Shown: positions 23,601 to 31,779, counted from the first letter of the stretch. The stretch: DNA of 64,000 bases from Solen grandis (GCA_021229015.1 CM037777.1:62879593-62943592), one strand, 5' to 3'. Notes: a model not told the origin generated them from the letters alone. Made by a program: numbers and translations.

Positions 23601-25791
23601 GGAATAATGTACTTACTTATTATCAAAAGTGACATGCAATTACATGTATAGGTATCTTTCCGATATTACATATATTATCATTTTTCATTCTTTGCCGGCT
23701 ATACAACTGCACACCGTTCAGAGATACAGCGGCCATCACTGGCAGTCTTCATATCGAAACTTCGATATTGAGTGAACGTCCATCATATATCTAGACGAAA
23801 CGACAATAGTAACATACGATTCACTTTTACAGGACTGGCAAGAAATAAGATTTAGGAAACAGCTATGACCATAGAATTACGAATATTGGTGGGGTATATC
23901 TCATGCGTAAATCATCATATATTCAGTAAAATACATGTATGCATTGTATGTCATTTAGCTGTGAGCTCTAAGAAGACATACGTCATCGCCGGCGGCATCA
24001 CTGGGGCGGTGTTTATTGTAGTCATCGTCATCATTGTGGTCGTCCTTTATCGGAAACGTCAGTGAGTCATATATTAAATACTATTACTTTTGAAATGCCA
24101 ATATACACTAGAACAAGAGCACCGCATGCGGATGCCAATCCTCGTCTGTTTGAGGTTTTGTTAGAAAGGTGGGGGGGATAAATAAGGTGAAAATTGACCT
24201 AAGAGTTGTGGCCCTTGATGAGAATGTAGCCTTGTGACAGCAAGAATGTGAAGTTTTGTTACAGACAGTTTTATAGTTTAGAACAGAGAGAGAGAGAGAG
24301 TGAGAGAGTAAGAGATTCTCACTGTATTTTTTAAAAGGAAGACAAATTTTGTCAAAATGGACCTAAGAGCCATTGATGGGAATTAAACCCATATGATAGT
24401 AAATAAATATGTGAAGTTTGATGAGAGAAGCTTTAATAGTTTATATGTTATGGTGTTATGGCCAAAATTAAGAGGGTTTTTTTTTTTTTTTTTTTTTTTT
24501 TTACTGTTTTTTATTAGCTCACCTGAGCACAACGTGCTCAAGGGTGAGCTTTTGTGATGGCCCTTCGTCCGGCGTCCGTCGTGCGTCGTGAACAATTTAG
24601 CTTGTTAACACTCTAGAGACCATATTTTTAGGCCAATCTTCATGAAACTTGGTCAGAATGTTTGTCTCCATAAAATCTTGGACAAGTTCGAATATGGGTT
24701 ATGTGGGGTCAAAAAGTAGGTCATGAGGTCAAATCTTAGAAAAACCTTTTTAACACTCTAGAGGCCACATTTTTGGCCCAATCTTTATGAAACTTGGTAA
24801 GAATGTTTGTTTCCATAAAATCTTGGACAAGTTCGAAATTGGGTCATGTGGGGTCAAAAAGTAGGTCATGAGGTCAAATCATAGAAAAACATTAACACTC
24901 TAGAGGCACATTTTGGCCAATTTATGAAACTTGGTAGAATGTTGTTTCCATAAAATCTTCGACAAGTTCAAAAGTGGGTCATGTGGGGTCAAAAAGAAGG
25001 TCAATATGAAAAATCCAACATATGTTGCTTATTTATCATCAGGTGAGCGATCAGGGCCATCATGGCCCTCTTGTTTAAAAAAGGGAAATAAATTTGGTTA
25101 AAACTGACCTAAGAGTTATGGTCCTTGATGGAAATGTAGCTCCTAAGACAGTGAACAAGTATGTGAAATTCGATGACAGAAGCTTTAATTTAGAAGTTAT
25201 GGACAAGGTTAAAGATTTTCACGACAACGACGCCACCAATGACAACGCCGACGCCACCAGTCATGACAATACCTGGAATTTTTTCTTTGATAAACAGACC
25301 AGCTAAAAGGTGGAGAAAAAATTCGTTTGATTTTTTTTCTGTTTGTTTGTTCGATTGTATTGAATTGAACGTCACACAATATTAACTCAAACAATAAATT
25401 AGATCACCTTTAAATGTTAATAATGGAGGCTGTCAAGTTAAAAGTGGGGATACAAATTCGGTTGATTCACTAAAAGTATGATTCCTCGGCAACTATAATT
25501 CCATTTATTTTCTAACACAAACATCATAACTACAGAAAAGTAACTTAAGAACCGTAATATTCTATATGTGTTGTATCGATAAGTCGTCAAATCCGACACA
25601 CAAAATTTAGAATTATAGATATATGCCCTGTGTCTATCAGCTTTGTATGTATGACAATCATACTAATGTTTTACTTTTTCAGCAGAGCCCAAAACGTAAA
25701 GCAAACGGCATGCGAGAGTTACGGCATGGACACAAAATTCCAAAGCACAAATTCGGATTATGAAACACTGGAGTTTCCATCCTCTCAATGA
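760..25791 (+). CDS. Gene A: FTP-like/EGF-repeat transmembrane receptor-like protein (multi-exon)
   Basis: Thirteen exons that fit one phase scheme, plus one that does not, can be read on the plus strand. The order is FTP-like module (760-987, 11978-12175), EGF-like exons (12997-13128, 13643-13777, 14445-14581, 15606-15740, 16433-16567, 17402-17536, 18168-18305, 18627-18764), second FTP-like module (19345-19569, 19877-20071), EGF-like exon (22667-22801), transmembrane exon (23959-24061) and tail exon (25683-25791). All module exons are phase 1-1, the signature of exon shuffling. FTP/F5-8C folds usually bind carbohydrate and tandem EGF arrays act as extracellular stalks, so a surface recognition receptor is a fair inference. 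There is no TM exon between 18764 and 19345, so I read one gene. The alternative is two tandem genes, the first lacking its 3' exons. The start codon and signal peptide are not seen. Confidence 0.7.
988..1383 (+). other. Start of gene A intron 1, no feature
   Basis: AT-rich intron sequence between the first FTP exon and the left end of the inserted DNA transposon. Nothing recognised. Confidence 0.5.
1384..1423 (+). repeat. Left terminal inverted repeat of the transposon
   Basis: Forty bases with the core TATATGGGAGTTTTT followed by an A-run and GTGCGAATT. The reverse complement of 6911-6950 matches at 38 of 40 positions by eye. Confidence 0.8.
1591..1980 (+). repeat. Left subterminal repeats (TTCCTGTCAC family)
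   Basis: TTCCTGTCAC occurs at 1591-1600. A tandem run with a 20-bp period follows at 1927-1980: GTGACAGGAAGGAA, GTTACAGGAAGGAA and GTTACTGGATGGAA. These are reverse complements of the words at the other end of the element. Repeated subterminal motifs in DNA transposons are often transposase-binding sites; that role is inferred here. Confidence 0.6.
2101..2175 (+). repeat. 3 x 25-bp tandem repeat
   Basis: Three near-identical 25-bp units (2101-2125, 2126-2150, 2151-2175), each containing CAGCAATATCTGCTG, a short palindrome with CAGCA/TGCTG arms. They lie inside the transposon, downstream of the coding region on its own strand. Confidence 0.85.
2536..2793 (-). pseudogene. C-terminal YDGxPYPG domain of the transposase-like gene
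   Basis: About 85 residues with [18 protein letters not shown], an FVRCLHQVG strand, [13 protein letters not shown] and VIVVLDQP. The pattern suggests a small SH3/Tudor-like barrel and recurs at the C-terminus of uncharacterised invertebrate proteins with the same DDE-like core. It stays in frame with the OTU-like part but is cut off from it by the TAG at 2845-2847. Confidence 0.5.
2845..3520 (-). pseudogene. OTU/vertnin-like cysteine-protease-type domain
   Basis: The frame at 3068-3520 contains [18 protein letters not shown], matching the OTU catalytic pattern D-G-(D/N)-C with the cysteine at DC. A shift near 3120 leads into 2845-3138, which ends with [12 protein letters not shown], placing an N-H pair where OTU proteins carry the catalytic His. 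OTU folds are usually deubiquitinases. In a transposon product the role is unknown. A TGA near 3527 separates it from the DDE-like part, so it could be a second gene. Confidence 0.5.
3527..4416 (-). pseudogene. DDE/RNase-H-like catalytic core of the transposase-like gene
   Basis: Two frames (3994-4416 and 3527-4012) shifted near 4030. Candidate catalytic acids come in the order expected for an RNase-H-fold transposase: D in [13 protein letters not shown] in LHIFSDGQS, and E in [20 protein letters not shown]. Further conserved-looking strings are [13 protein letters not shown] and a Cys-rich CMCNGSNCC. The fold assignment is inference from motif spacing. A structure prediction or profile search would decide it. 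Confidence 0.55.
4578..5715 (-). pseudogene. N-terminal basic coiled-coil part of the transposase-like gene
   Basis: Two overlapping frames (5362-5715 and 4578-5438) together encode a strongly basic, Lys/Arg/Glu-rich helical region with heptad-like spacing, then [14 protein letters not shown] and the cysteine-rich [14 protein letters not shown]. The frame changes between about 5362 and 5438. The start [17 protein letters not shown] resembles basic DNA-binding leaders of several invertebrate predicted proteins. DNA binding is inferred from charge. Confidence 0.55.
6151..6574 (-). repeat. Right subterminal repeats (TTCCTGTCAC family)
   Basis: The same word as at the left end recurs at 6151-6165 and 6171-6186 (TTTCCTGTCACA), as reverse forms at 6196-6209, 6211-6225 and 6371-6384, and as a near-palindrome TCCTGTCGTGACAGGA at 6555-6570. 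Both orientations are present, as at the left end. Confidence 0.6.
6911..6950 (-). repeat. Right terminal inverted repeat of the transposon
   Basis: Inverted partner of 1384-1423, 38 of 40 bases matching by eye. A further short direct repeat of the flank (AAATTC(G/A)CAACAAAACACAG) occurs at about 6968-6987 and 7305-7324, outside this end. Confidence 0.8.
6951..8018 (+). other. Intron 1 of gene A, no gene
   Basis: Holds the short direct repeat noted at the transposon's right flank. A pair of TGACGTAA/TGACGTTA words near 7018-7039 resembles CRE half sites, but no gene is attached to them. Confidence 0.4.
8019..8144 (+). repeat. 3 x 42-bp tandem repeat
   Basis: Three nearly identical 42-bp units at 8019-8060, 8061-8102 and 8103-8144, starting GCTGATTATTACTATACAAG. 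The middle unit differs by one base (TTGGCAC for TTGCCAC). The period is a multiple of three, so open frames run through both strands, but they are not genes. Confidence 0.9.
8145..10124 (+). other. Intron 1 of gene A, nothing recognised
   Basis: AT-rich intronic sequence without recognisable coding, RNA or structured repeat. Confidence 0.5.
10125..10318 (-). repeat. tRNA-derived SINE copy
   Basis: Minus-strand copy of the SINE seen at 15788-16027, 21451-21705 and 34424-34612. It shares the core word CTTCCAGCTGGCTTGCGG and the tail CAAATAGTCAAG. The 5' tRNA-like head is cut short near GGTTCGAA-type T-arm sequence at about 10293-10310. The core may be one of the metazoan conserved SINE domains, which I cannot confirm without a search. 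Confidence 0.7.
10319..11977 (+). other. 3' part of gene A intron 1, nothing recognised
   Basis: No gene seen. A 7-bp-stem hairpin (AGACGGC..GCCGTCT) lies at about 11759-11777. Confidence 0.45.
11978..12175 (+). CDS. Gene A exon: FTP-like module 1, second half
   Basis: 198 nt after the acceptor TTACACAG and before GTAAGT, phase 1-1. It encodes the C-terminal half of the FTP/F5-8C-like fold: [27 protein letters not shown] and the terminal strand [10 protein letters not shown], equivalent to LCELQA(Y/F)TG in the other two copies. It is the most diverged of the three copies. Confidence 0.75.
12176..12996 (+). repeat. Intron with about 3 tandem ~165-bp modules
   Basis: From about 12400 to 12890 a unit recurs three times with drift: CTTCTCAGAAACCACAAGGC, a TTTAGATATTTGGT stretch, a CTACCAAGATTGTTCAAAT stretch and CCTGGGGTCAAA. 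The same style of module fills the insides of the hairpin-ended repeats further along. No terminal hairpins are seen here. Confidence 0.6.
12997..13128 (+). CDS. Gene A exon: EGF-like, CPSG type
   Basis: 132 nt, acceptor TTTTCCCAG, donor GTAAAC, phase 1-1. Cysteine-rich, with [15 protein letters not shown] and [15 protein letters not shown]. The exon directly after each FTP-like module in the window is of this type (compare 22667 and 48903), so FTP plus this EGF appears to be a conserved unit. Confidence 0.8.
13643..13777 (+). CDS. Gene A exon: EGF-like repeat
   Basis: 135 nt, acceptor TTCGTTAG, donor GTAACA, phase 1-1. Encodes [17 protein letters not shown] followed by [13 protein letters not shown]. 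The spacing is that of the short laminin/EGF-like repeats of MEGF and scavenger-receptor-F-type proteins. Confidence 0.8.
14445..14581 (+). CDS. Gene A exon: EGF-like repeat with broken phase
   Basis: The EGF frame reads [17 protein letters not shown] then [12 protein letters not shown] and ends in phase 1 before GTAAGT. The only acceptor in place (TTTAG at 14440-14444) leaves one base, not two, before the first cysteine codon, giving 137 nt where its neighbours have 135 or 138. Spliced as it stands it would shift the downstream frame. It may be skipped, decayed, or carry a one-base assembly error. Confidence 0.55.
15606..15740 (+). CDS. Gene A exon: EGF-like repeat
   Basis: 135 nt, acceptor TTTTGGCAG, donor GTGCGT, phase 1-1. 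Encodes [17 protein letters not shown] and [13 protein letters not shown]. Closest in pattern to the exon at 13643. Confidence 0.8.
15788..16027 (-). repeat. tRNA-derived SINE, near full length
   Basis: Minus-strand SINE in a gene A intron. Its 5' head at the right end reads GGCGCCGTGACCGAGCGGTT on the minus strand, like a class II (Leu/Ser-type) tRNA with A and B boxes. The core is shared with the other three copies. Confidence 0.75.
16433..16567 (+). CDS. Gene A exon: EGF-like repeat
   Basis: 135 nt, acceptor GACTAAG, donor GTACAC, phase 1-1. Encodes [17 protein letters not shown] and [13 protein letters not shown]. Confidence 0.8.
17402..17536 (+). CDS. Gene A exon: EGF-like repeat
   Basis: 135 nt, acceptor TTTACAG, donor GTACAG, phase 1-1. 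Encodes [17 protein letters not shown] and [13 protein letters not shown]. Confidence 0.8.
18168..18305 (+). CDS. Gene A exon: EGF-like repeat
   Basis: 138 nt, acceptor AATTAAG, donor GTAGGT, phase 1-1. Encodes [17 protein letters not shown] and [14 protein letters not shown]. Confidence 0.8.
18627..18764 (+). CDS. Gene A exon: EGF-like repeat
   Basis: 138 nt, acceptor TATACAG, donor GTAAGA, phase 1-1. Encodes [17 protein letters not shown] and [14 protein letters not shown]. It is the last EGF exon before the second FTP-like module, which starts only 580 bp downstream. Confidence 0.8.
18765..19344 (+). repeat. Intron with (TA)n and (TG)n microsatellites
   Basis: Contains (TA)n at 18902-18948 and (GT)n at 18961-18985. 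No TM exon, polyadenylation signal or signal-peptide exon is visible. This is the main reason for reading the flanking modules as one gene. Confidence 0.7.
19345..19569 (+). CDS. Gene A exon: FTP-like module 2, first half
   Basis: 225 nt, acceptor TTGTTAAG, donor GTTAAT, phase 1-1. Encodes [34 protein letters not shown] and [17 protein letters not shown]. It is closely similar to the exon at 47717 of gene B, more than to the exon at 760. Confidence 0.85.
19877..20071 (+). CDS. Gene A exon: FTP-like module 2, second half
   Basis: 195 nt, acceptor ATTTTCAG, donor GTAATA, phase 1-1. Encodes [30 protein letters not shown] and [14 protein letters not shown] and NTS sequons are present. The intron before it (19570-19876) holds nothing recognised. 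Confidence 0.85.
20175..20282 (+). repeat. 3 x 36-bp tandem repeat
   Basis: Units at 20175, 20211 and 20247, each starting TGCGTTATCGGTA and ending in GACGGTAAGCTGAA. They differ by single bases only. Confidence 0.9.
21451..21705 (+). repeat. tRNA-derived SINE, plus strand
   Basis: Head GGGTCTCCGTGGCCGAGAGG with an A box, then GGGTTCGAATCCCGGC as B box, the core CTTCCAGCTGGCTTGCGG, and the tail CAAATAGTCAAGCC. Same family as 10125, 15788 and 34424. Confidence 0.8.
22667..22801 (+). CDS. Gene A exon: EGF-like, CPSG type, after module 2
   Basis: 135 nt, acceptor TTTTTAAG, donor GTGGGT, phase 1-1. Encodes [16 protein letters not shown] and [15 protein letters not shown]. Very close to the gene B exon at 48903. 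Confidence 0.85.
22802..23958 (+). other. Gene A intron, nothing recognised
   Basis: About 1.15 kb of AT-rich intron before the transmembrane exon. In gene B the matching intron carries one more EGF exon. I looked for its counterpart here and found no cysteine-rich phase 1-1 exon. Confidence 0.5.
23959..24061 (+). CDS. Gene A exon: transmembrane segment
   Basis: Acceptor CATTTAG, donor GTGAGT, phase 1 to 2. Encodes [13 protein letters not shown], then a hydrophobic stretch of about 20 residues rich in I and V, then the stop-transfer YRKR. This is a single-pass type I membrane anchor if a signal peptide exists upstream. Confidence 0.85.
24062..25682 (+). repeat. Intron with one repeat nested in another
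   Basis: An outer repeat starts near 24110 (ACAAGAGCACCGCATGCGG) and resumes at about 25080-25320 (CTAAGAGTTATGG, then a GACGCCACC-rich end). It is interrupted at 24512-25077 by a hairpin-ended repeat (reverse orientation) whose inside holds about three 130-bp units with TTTATGAAACTTGG and GTGGGGTCAAAAAG. A GA-rich tract lies at about 24285-24315. Confidence 0.65.
25683..25791 (+). CDS. Gene A last exon: cytoplasmic tail
   Basis: Begins at a tandem acceptor TTTTTCAGCAG, so splicing at either AG adds or drops one codon without changing frame. It encodes about 35 residues ending at a TGA (25789-25791). It carries two tyrosine contexts, CESYGMD and SDYETLEF; the second fits a YxxL motif. Family knowledge links such tails to SH2-domain or endocytic adaptor binding. 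That is inference. Confidence 0.75.
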
Positions 25792-26729
25792 ACCGGATGA
25801 TTATTTATGTTGACTTGACATAATTTGCTACTAACTGAATTTATTGTTTTTGAAATATCGTTTTTTACACTCTTTTGATAAATGTGGAATTTACGGCTTA
25901 ATCTTAACTTAATCTTTCATAACTAATGGATTTTATATATTGTCTCAAGTGTTCTTATTGTCTCGAACTTTTGAGGTTGTTTTGACCCAAATTTGCCTGT
26001 TTGTCTTTGTGTCATATTAGGGGCAACAGTTCTATCAATAAATTCAAATAGTTTTAATAATCAACTATATTAATATCTAATAAAACTATATTTTACTCAG
26101 TTGCATATGCATAACTTCCTTTGCTGTAATGGGCAATACATTTATCACTGCCTCGTTAATTAACCACAATGAGATGACTAGTGTTAAATCTTCTCTAGAA
26201 ATGTGCTATGTGCTTAATGTCAAACACAGGGATTTGCTCCTGTTTGCCTTAACACAGACTGTACACATATATATCAACAAGGGTGAACAGTGTTGGGGGG
26301 TCGACTTGCTTCAACTTTTTTTCAAATCTTCCAAATTAATCTACACAATAGAATATGCATTTTCCTAATAAAATGTACAAAAGTATTGGGAAATTTATCT
26401 TCCTAAATCTGCTTATTCATTTAAAATATTCGCGAATCAGCCATAAGGGCAGCCTGGACTAGTAGTGAAAAGTAATTTTTGGAATTGGTTTGGATTTTTA
26501 CATGTTGCCAAAAACCATGTTGCCATGAAACTAAAATAATCGCAATATCGCTGACCATTACCACAATGTAAATATCAATGTTATTCCAAAAGTTACGTTC
26601 ACTTCTGGTCCAGGATGTTGTCCTTTTATTTTTTGGGGGGATTCGAGAATATATTTAACGAATATGCAGACATAGAGAGATATGTTTTCCAATATTTTTG
26701 TATATTTCAATAGGGATATGCTCACCAGA
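25792..26729 (+). other. 3' UTR of gene A and downstream sequence
   Basis: The first AATAAA after the stop is at 26037-26042 and is a candidate polyadenylation signal. From about 26545 to 26720 the sequence resembles the outer right arm of the foldback repeat at 58618-58800 (shared word CGCAATATCGCTGACCA). Confidence 0.55.
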
Positions 26730-29527
26730 GTACATCAGCTTATATAAAACGGTCAAGGTCATTTGATTTTACCTGGTCTCTATTCAACAGAAACCAGGTT
26801 TAAGTTTAAGATACAAAGAATTCTCAAGTTAGTTTATCATCTGGAGGCTTCAATTTTCAAGGGATGGATCGAAACACTTTCGCAATTATGGTATGAAACA
26901 TTAAGGTAATCATTGGTGCAAAACAAGAATTATTTCTGAATATATTCAAAAAGATAATATTTATTTAAATTTTCTGTAATTTATGGGAAACTAACGACCC
27001 CCCCCCCCCCCTCCATAATTTTCACGGGATCAACTTTATATTAACAATTACGGTAGACCGTCATGAGGTGACCATTTGTGCCAAATGAAATTAAATTCTG
27101 ACTATTGGTTTCACAGGAGAAGAATTTTGAAATGTTCTATGTTATATACGGAAACTAGCTGACCCCCTAGCGGCCTCATTTTCAAAAGACCAACAAGACA
27201 AAGACCAACTTCATTTGAGAAAATATGGTACACAGTCATGAGGTGACCATTTGTGCTAAATTAAATTAAACTCTGGCGTTTGGCTTCATAAAAGAATTTT
27301 GATTTTTAGCTTACCTGAGCACTGTGTGCTCAAGGTGAGTTTTTGTGATCACCCTGGGTCCGGGCGTCTTCAACACTTTTCTTTAAACGACATCTTTGAA
27401 ACCACTGGAAATAATTTTATTAAAGTTGGCAGGGATGCTGCTTGGGTAAACCTTACAAAAGTTGCCATAATAAGAACTCTGGCTGCCATGGTAAAGGAAA
27501 GAAAAACAAGAGGCCCAAGGGCCATAAACGCTCACCAGTGTAAATCAGCATATTCAAGATGATTTTTTCTATAAGGAAATCAAATGACAAACCAGAGTTG
27601 TCAATTATTTTTTCTATTTGTTGCGATGGCAACCAGAGTTCTTCATGGATCAACTTTATTTGAGCAATTTTTGTAGAGGCCCACCCAAGGATCATACATG
27701 CCAAGTTTTATCAAATTCTGTCCAGCGGTTTCAGAGGAGATGATTTTCAAAGTTTTCAATTAGTTTTTCTATTTGTTGCCATGGCAACCAGAGTTCTTCA
27801 TGGATCAACTTTATTTGAGCAATTTTTGTAGACGCCCACCCAAGGATCATACATGCCAAGTTTTATCAAATTCTGTCCAGCGGTTTCAGAGGAGATGATT
27901 TTCAAAGTTTTCAATTATTTTTTCTATTTGTTGCCATGGCAACCAGAGTTCTTCATGGATCAACTTTATTTGAGCAATTTTTGTAGAGGCCGACCCAAGG
28001 ATCATACATGCCAAGTTTTATCAAATTCTGTCCAGCGGTTTCAGAGGAGATGTCTTTTAAAGCAAATTGTTGACGACGGACGACAGACGACGGACGACGG
28101 ACGAAGGGTGATCCCAATAGCTCACCCTGAGCACTTCGTGCTCTGGTGAGCTAAAAATGAAAAATTCATCTTCAAAACTACAAGCCAGATTTCAAAATTT
28201 TTCAGAACAGATGTTCCTTGGGTAACCCTCTACCAAGATTGATAAAATAATTCTGATCCAAAACAAGGCCGTCAGGGGCGGGGACAATTTGCCATACACG
28301 TATATAGTGAAAAATTTAAACATCTCAACTTCTCGATCAGATTTGGCAGGGATGATTCTTGGGTGACCCTTCATAACAGTTGCTAAATAATCTTGATCCA
28401 TGTAAAACGCTGGTTGCCATGGCAACGGAAAAAAAAAGAAAACGTCATCTCAAAACTACTGACCAGATATAAATGTTTTTGTACAGATGTTCCTTGGGTA
28501 ACCCTCTTCCAGGATTGCTTAAATAAATCCGATCCACGAAAAACAAAATGGCCGCTAGGGACGGGGCTAATTTGCCTTAAATGTATATAGTGAAATTTTT
28601 AAACATTTCCTCTGAAACCGCTGGACAGAATTCAATAAAATTTGGCAGGGATGATCCTTGGTTGAACCTTCACAAAAGTTGATAAAATAATCTTGATCCA
28701 TATATAACTCTGTTTGCCATGGCAACGGGAAAAAAACTTTAAATATCATCTCCTTCGAAACTACTGACCAGATTTAAAATGTTAAGTACAGATTGCCCTT
28801 GGGTAACCCTCTACCAAGATTACTAAAATTATTCTGACCCGTAAAAAGCATGGCTGCCAGGGGCCGGGCTAATTTGCCTTAAATGTATATATAATGAAAA
28901 CTTCAAACATCTCTGAAACCGCTGGACAGAATTTGATTAAACTTGGCTGGGATGATCCTTGAACCTTCACAAAAATTTCTAAAACAAACTTGATCCTTGT
29001 AGAATCCTGGTTTCTATTCTAACAGAAAGAAAAACATTATAAAAACTTCCCAATCATCTTCAAAACTACTGGCCAGATTTCACAATGTTTTTCGTACATA
29101 TGTTCCTTAGGTAACCCTATGCTCAGGTGAGCGATTAGGGCCTCTATGGCCCTCTTTTTTTCTAAATAGAATATATAAGGAAACTAGCCTACCCACTAGG
29201 GACCTCAACTTCATTTTAGCAATTATGGTACAGTCATGAGGTGACCATTTGTGCCAAAAGGAAATTTAATTCTGACCATTGATTAAGAGATTTTTGAAGT
29301 AAATTTTTTGGTTGCCGTGGGCACCAGAGTTCTGCATGGATCAAGTTTATTTTAACAACTTTTGTGGAGGTGCACTCAAGGATGATCCATGCCAAGTTTC
29401 ATTAATTTCTACTCAGCGGTTTCACTGGAGATGTCATTTAAAGCAAATTTGTTGACGATGGATGACGAATGCAGGGTGATCCTAATAACTCACCCTGGTC
29501 ACGTTGTGCCCTGGTTTGCTAAAAATG
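26730..29527 (+). repeat. Triple-nested hairpin-ended repeats
   Basis: The outermost repeat runs 26730 to 29527 (start ATGCTCACCAGAGTACATC, end AACTCACCCTGGTCACG..). It is split by a second, reverse-oriented repeat (about 27305-27505 and 28159-29158), which is itself split by a third, forward repeat (about 27505-28158). The third contains three 144-bp units (TTGCCATGGCAACCAGAG core). The outer repeat has a relative at 54508-55510. A C-run lies at 26999-27011. Confidence 0.65.
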
Positions 29528-29599
29528 AGCTGAAGCGGGTCGACCTAACTTTGATATTTTATTGAATTTGAAAATGTTCCACTCCTTTACTCTTAATTT

Positions 29600-29990
29600 T
29601 AAACAATCGGTAATTGATCATTTTAAAATGGAATGGTTTCGATCATTAGAAAAAGCTCATTACTAGATGTTTATAGAGTATTTCAAACTTCATTAGAATA
29701 TGAAGAATAATTTGATATATTGCCTAGATCTCTTCGGTTATATTTTGTTCATCAGTCTTCCTTTACGCATTCAAACAGGTAGATACAATAGGCCTCAAAT
29801 TCCGTGGGAAGAACGGTACTGTGTTTTCTGCAATAAAGGTGATGTTGAGGACGAGTTTAATTTCGTTTGTGTATGTACCAGTTTTACAGACATTAGAAAA
29901 ATACCTTAAATATTACATTACAAAACCATCTGTGATTAAATACTTCGATTTATTGCAATCAATTAATAAACAATAATAAACATATACTGA
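29600..29990 (+). pseudogene. LINE reverse-transcriptase C-terminal fragment
   Basis: Broken frames encode the zinc-knuckle-like end of non-LTR polymerases: IQTGRYNRPQIPWEERYC, CVFCNKGDVEDEFNFVCVC and FTDIRK. The CxxC...EDE.(H/N)F...C pattern is typical of LINE C-termini in molluscs. The rest of the element is absent. The frame shifts near 29760 and a stop falls after the last motif. Confidence 0.65.
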
Positions 29991-30368
29991 TAAATTTAAC
30001 TAGATATATAAAAGCTATGATTCATCAATAATATATTTTAGTTCATTCACCTGTAAAGGAAATTTGAATATTTTTTTTTTCCTAATCTCCTATTTTGAAC
30101 TTCATATTTTGCGTAAAAACTTCGTAAGTATATATTACTTATCTGTATAACTAGATGCATATCTACATGTACATTCCTAGATGGATACTATTTATTCTGC
30201 ATGAAAGTTTGTTGTTAGTTAACGTTTGTATTACTATGTTGTCGTGACAATTGTATATTGAAGTTTATAAGTTTGTAGACAAGTACCCGTCTTAATAATG
30301 TCTGTTCTATTCCTAAAATAGTGTCCACCCTAATTAATATTCATTTCACAATGTGTACAGCAGGATTA
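29991..30368 (+). other. AT-rich spacer, nothing recognised
   Basis: No coding or structured feature seen between the LINE fragment and the next hairpin-ended repeat. Confidence 0.5.
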
Positions 30369-30950
30369 AACAAGAGGGCCAAGATGGCCCTAGATCGCTC
30401 ACCTGAGAAAAGTATCATTCATTGCCTGTACAAAACAGATTGCTTTAGAATTAAGATGATGAGGTGAAACAATGTTCAGGAATTTTCTGACCCCATCCAC
30501 AAAAGATATCATCATGACAAACATTCTGCCAAAGTTTGAGGATGATTGGACCAAAAATGTTGCCCTCAGTGTATAAACAAGATTTTTCTAAGATTTGACC
30601 TACTGACCTACTTTTTGATCCAACCTGACCCATTTTCAAAAGGGTTCAAGATATCATCAAGACAAACATTCTGACCAAGTTTGAGGAAGATTGGATCAAA
30701 ATTGTGGCCTCTAGTGTGTAAACAAGAATTTTCTAAGATTTGACCTACTGACCTACTTTTTGATCCAACCTGACCCATTTTCGAAAGGGTTCAAGATATC
30801 ATCTAGACAAACATTCTGACCAAGTTTGAGGAAGATTGGATCAAAATTGTGGCCTCTAGTGTGTAAACATCAAATTGTTGACGGACGACGGCCGACGGAC
30901 AATCAAGTATCCCAAAAGCTCACCCTGAGCTATGCTCAGGTGAGCTAAAA
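30369..30950 (+). repeat. Hairpin-ended repeat, forward
   Basis: Start AAACAAGAGGGCCAAGATGG, end with the hairpin AGCTCACCCTGAGC..GCTCAGGTGAGCT. The inside holds two to three 137-bp units (GACCTACTTTTTGATCCAAC core), then GACGGACGACGGCCGACGG. Confidence 0.75.
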
Positions 30951-31383
30951 AAAAGGAAGTGCCGATATTGTTTTCTGTATTGACCTACTTTTACATTTCG
31001 TTTTTGATTTTGGACTGAATAAGAAGTTTATAAAACAACTACATAAACAACTACATAAATTATGTTGTAATTTTACATGATGCATTCTAGATGATAAAGG
31101 ACATAATATTTTGGCTATGTTTAATGTAAGACTCAAAAGCCTCAATTTAAGACTCAAAAGCCTTACGTAAGTAAGTTTCATGCAGCTTTCCCATTACATT
31201 TATTTCGAGCATCATCATACGCCATGACCCGCACGCCCATCTGGCTGTATTACACGATATATTCATACAAGTAGTGAGTATTGTGGTGTTTTTATTCTGG
31301 TACCTTTCATATATGATTGTCAAATCTATAAGTTTGACGCATGATTATGTATACTAATACCGAGGATTTCTTTTTTTCTAGCA
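30951..31383 (+). other. Spacer, nothing recognised
   Basis: AT-rich sequence with no supported feature. Confidence 0.45.
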
Positions 31384-31779
31384 GTGAGTTTCGAGTAAGA
31401 AAAGTGAGTTTCGAGTTAAAAAAAAGGTGAGTTTCGAGTAAAAGAGGTGAGTTTCGAGTCTGAAAAAGTTAGTTTCGAGTCAAGAAAAAGTGAGTTTCGA
31501 GTCTGAAATAGTGAGTTTCGAGTTAAAAAAGTGAGTTTCGAGTTAAAAAAAAAAGTGAGTTTCGAATTAAAAAAGGTGAGTTTCGAGTCTGAAAAAAATG
31601 AGTTTCGAGTTAAAAAAAAGTGAGTTTCGAGTCTGAAATAGTGAGTTTCGAGTTAAAAAGGGTGAGTTTCGAGTTAAAAGAGGTGAGTTTCGAGTCTGAA
31701 AAAATGAGTTTTGAGTTAAAAAAGTGAGTTTCGTTAAAAAATGAGTTTCGAGTTAAAAAGTGAGTTTCGAGTAAAAATG
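31384..31779 (+). repeat. Minisatellite, about 19 units of ~21 bp
   Basis: Tandem units starting GTGAGTTTCGAGT, with tails TTAAAAA, CTGAAA or AAAA of variable length. By eye there are 19 units and two main tail types mixed along the array. Not a CRISPR array: there are no unique spacers. Confidence 0.9.

Noticed and set aside
31384..31779. CRISPR-like regular repeats
   Set aside because: Units are directly adjacent with no unique spacers, and the genome is eukaryotic. It is a minisatellite.
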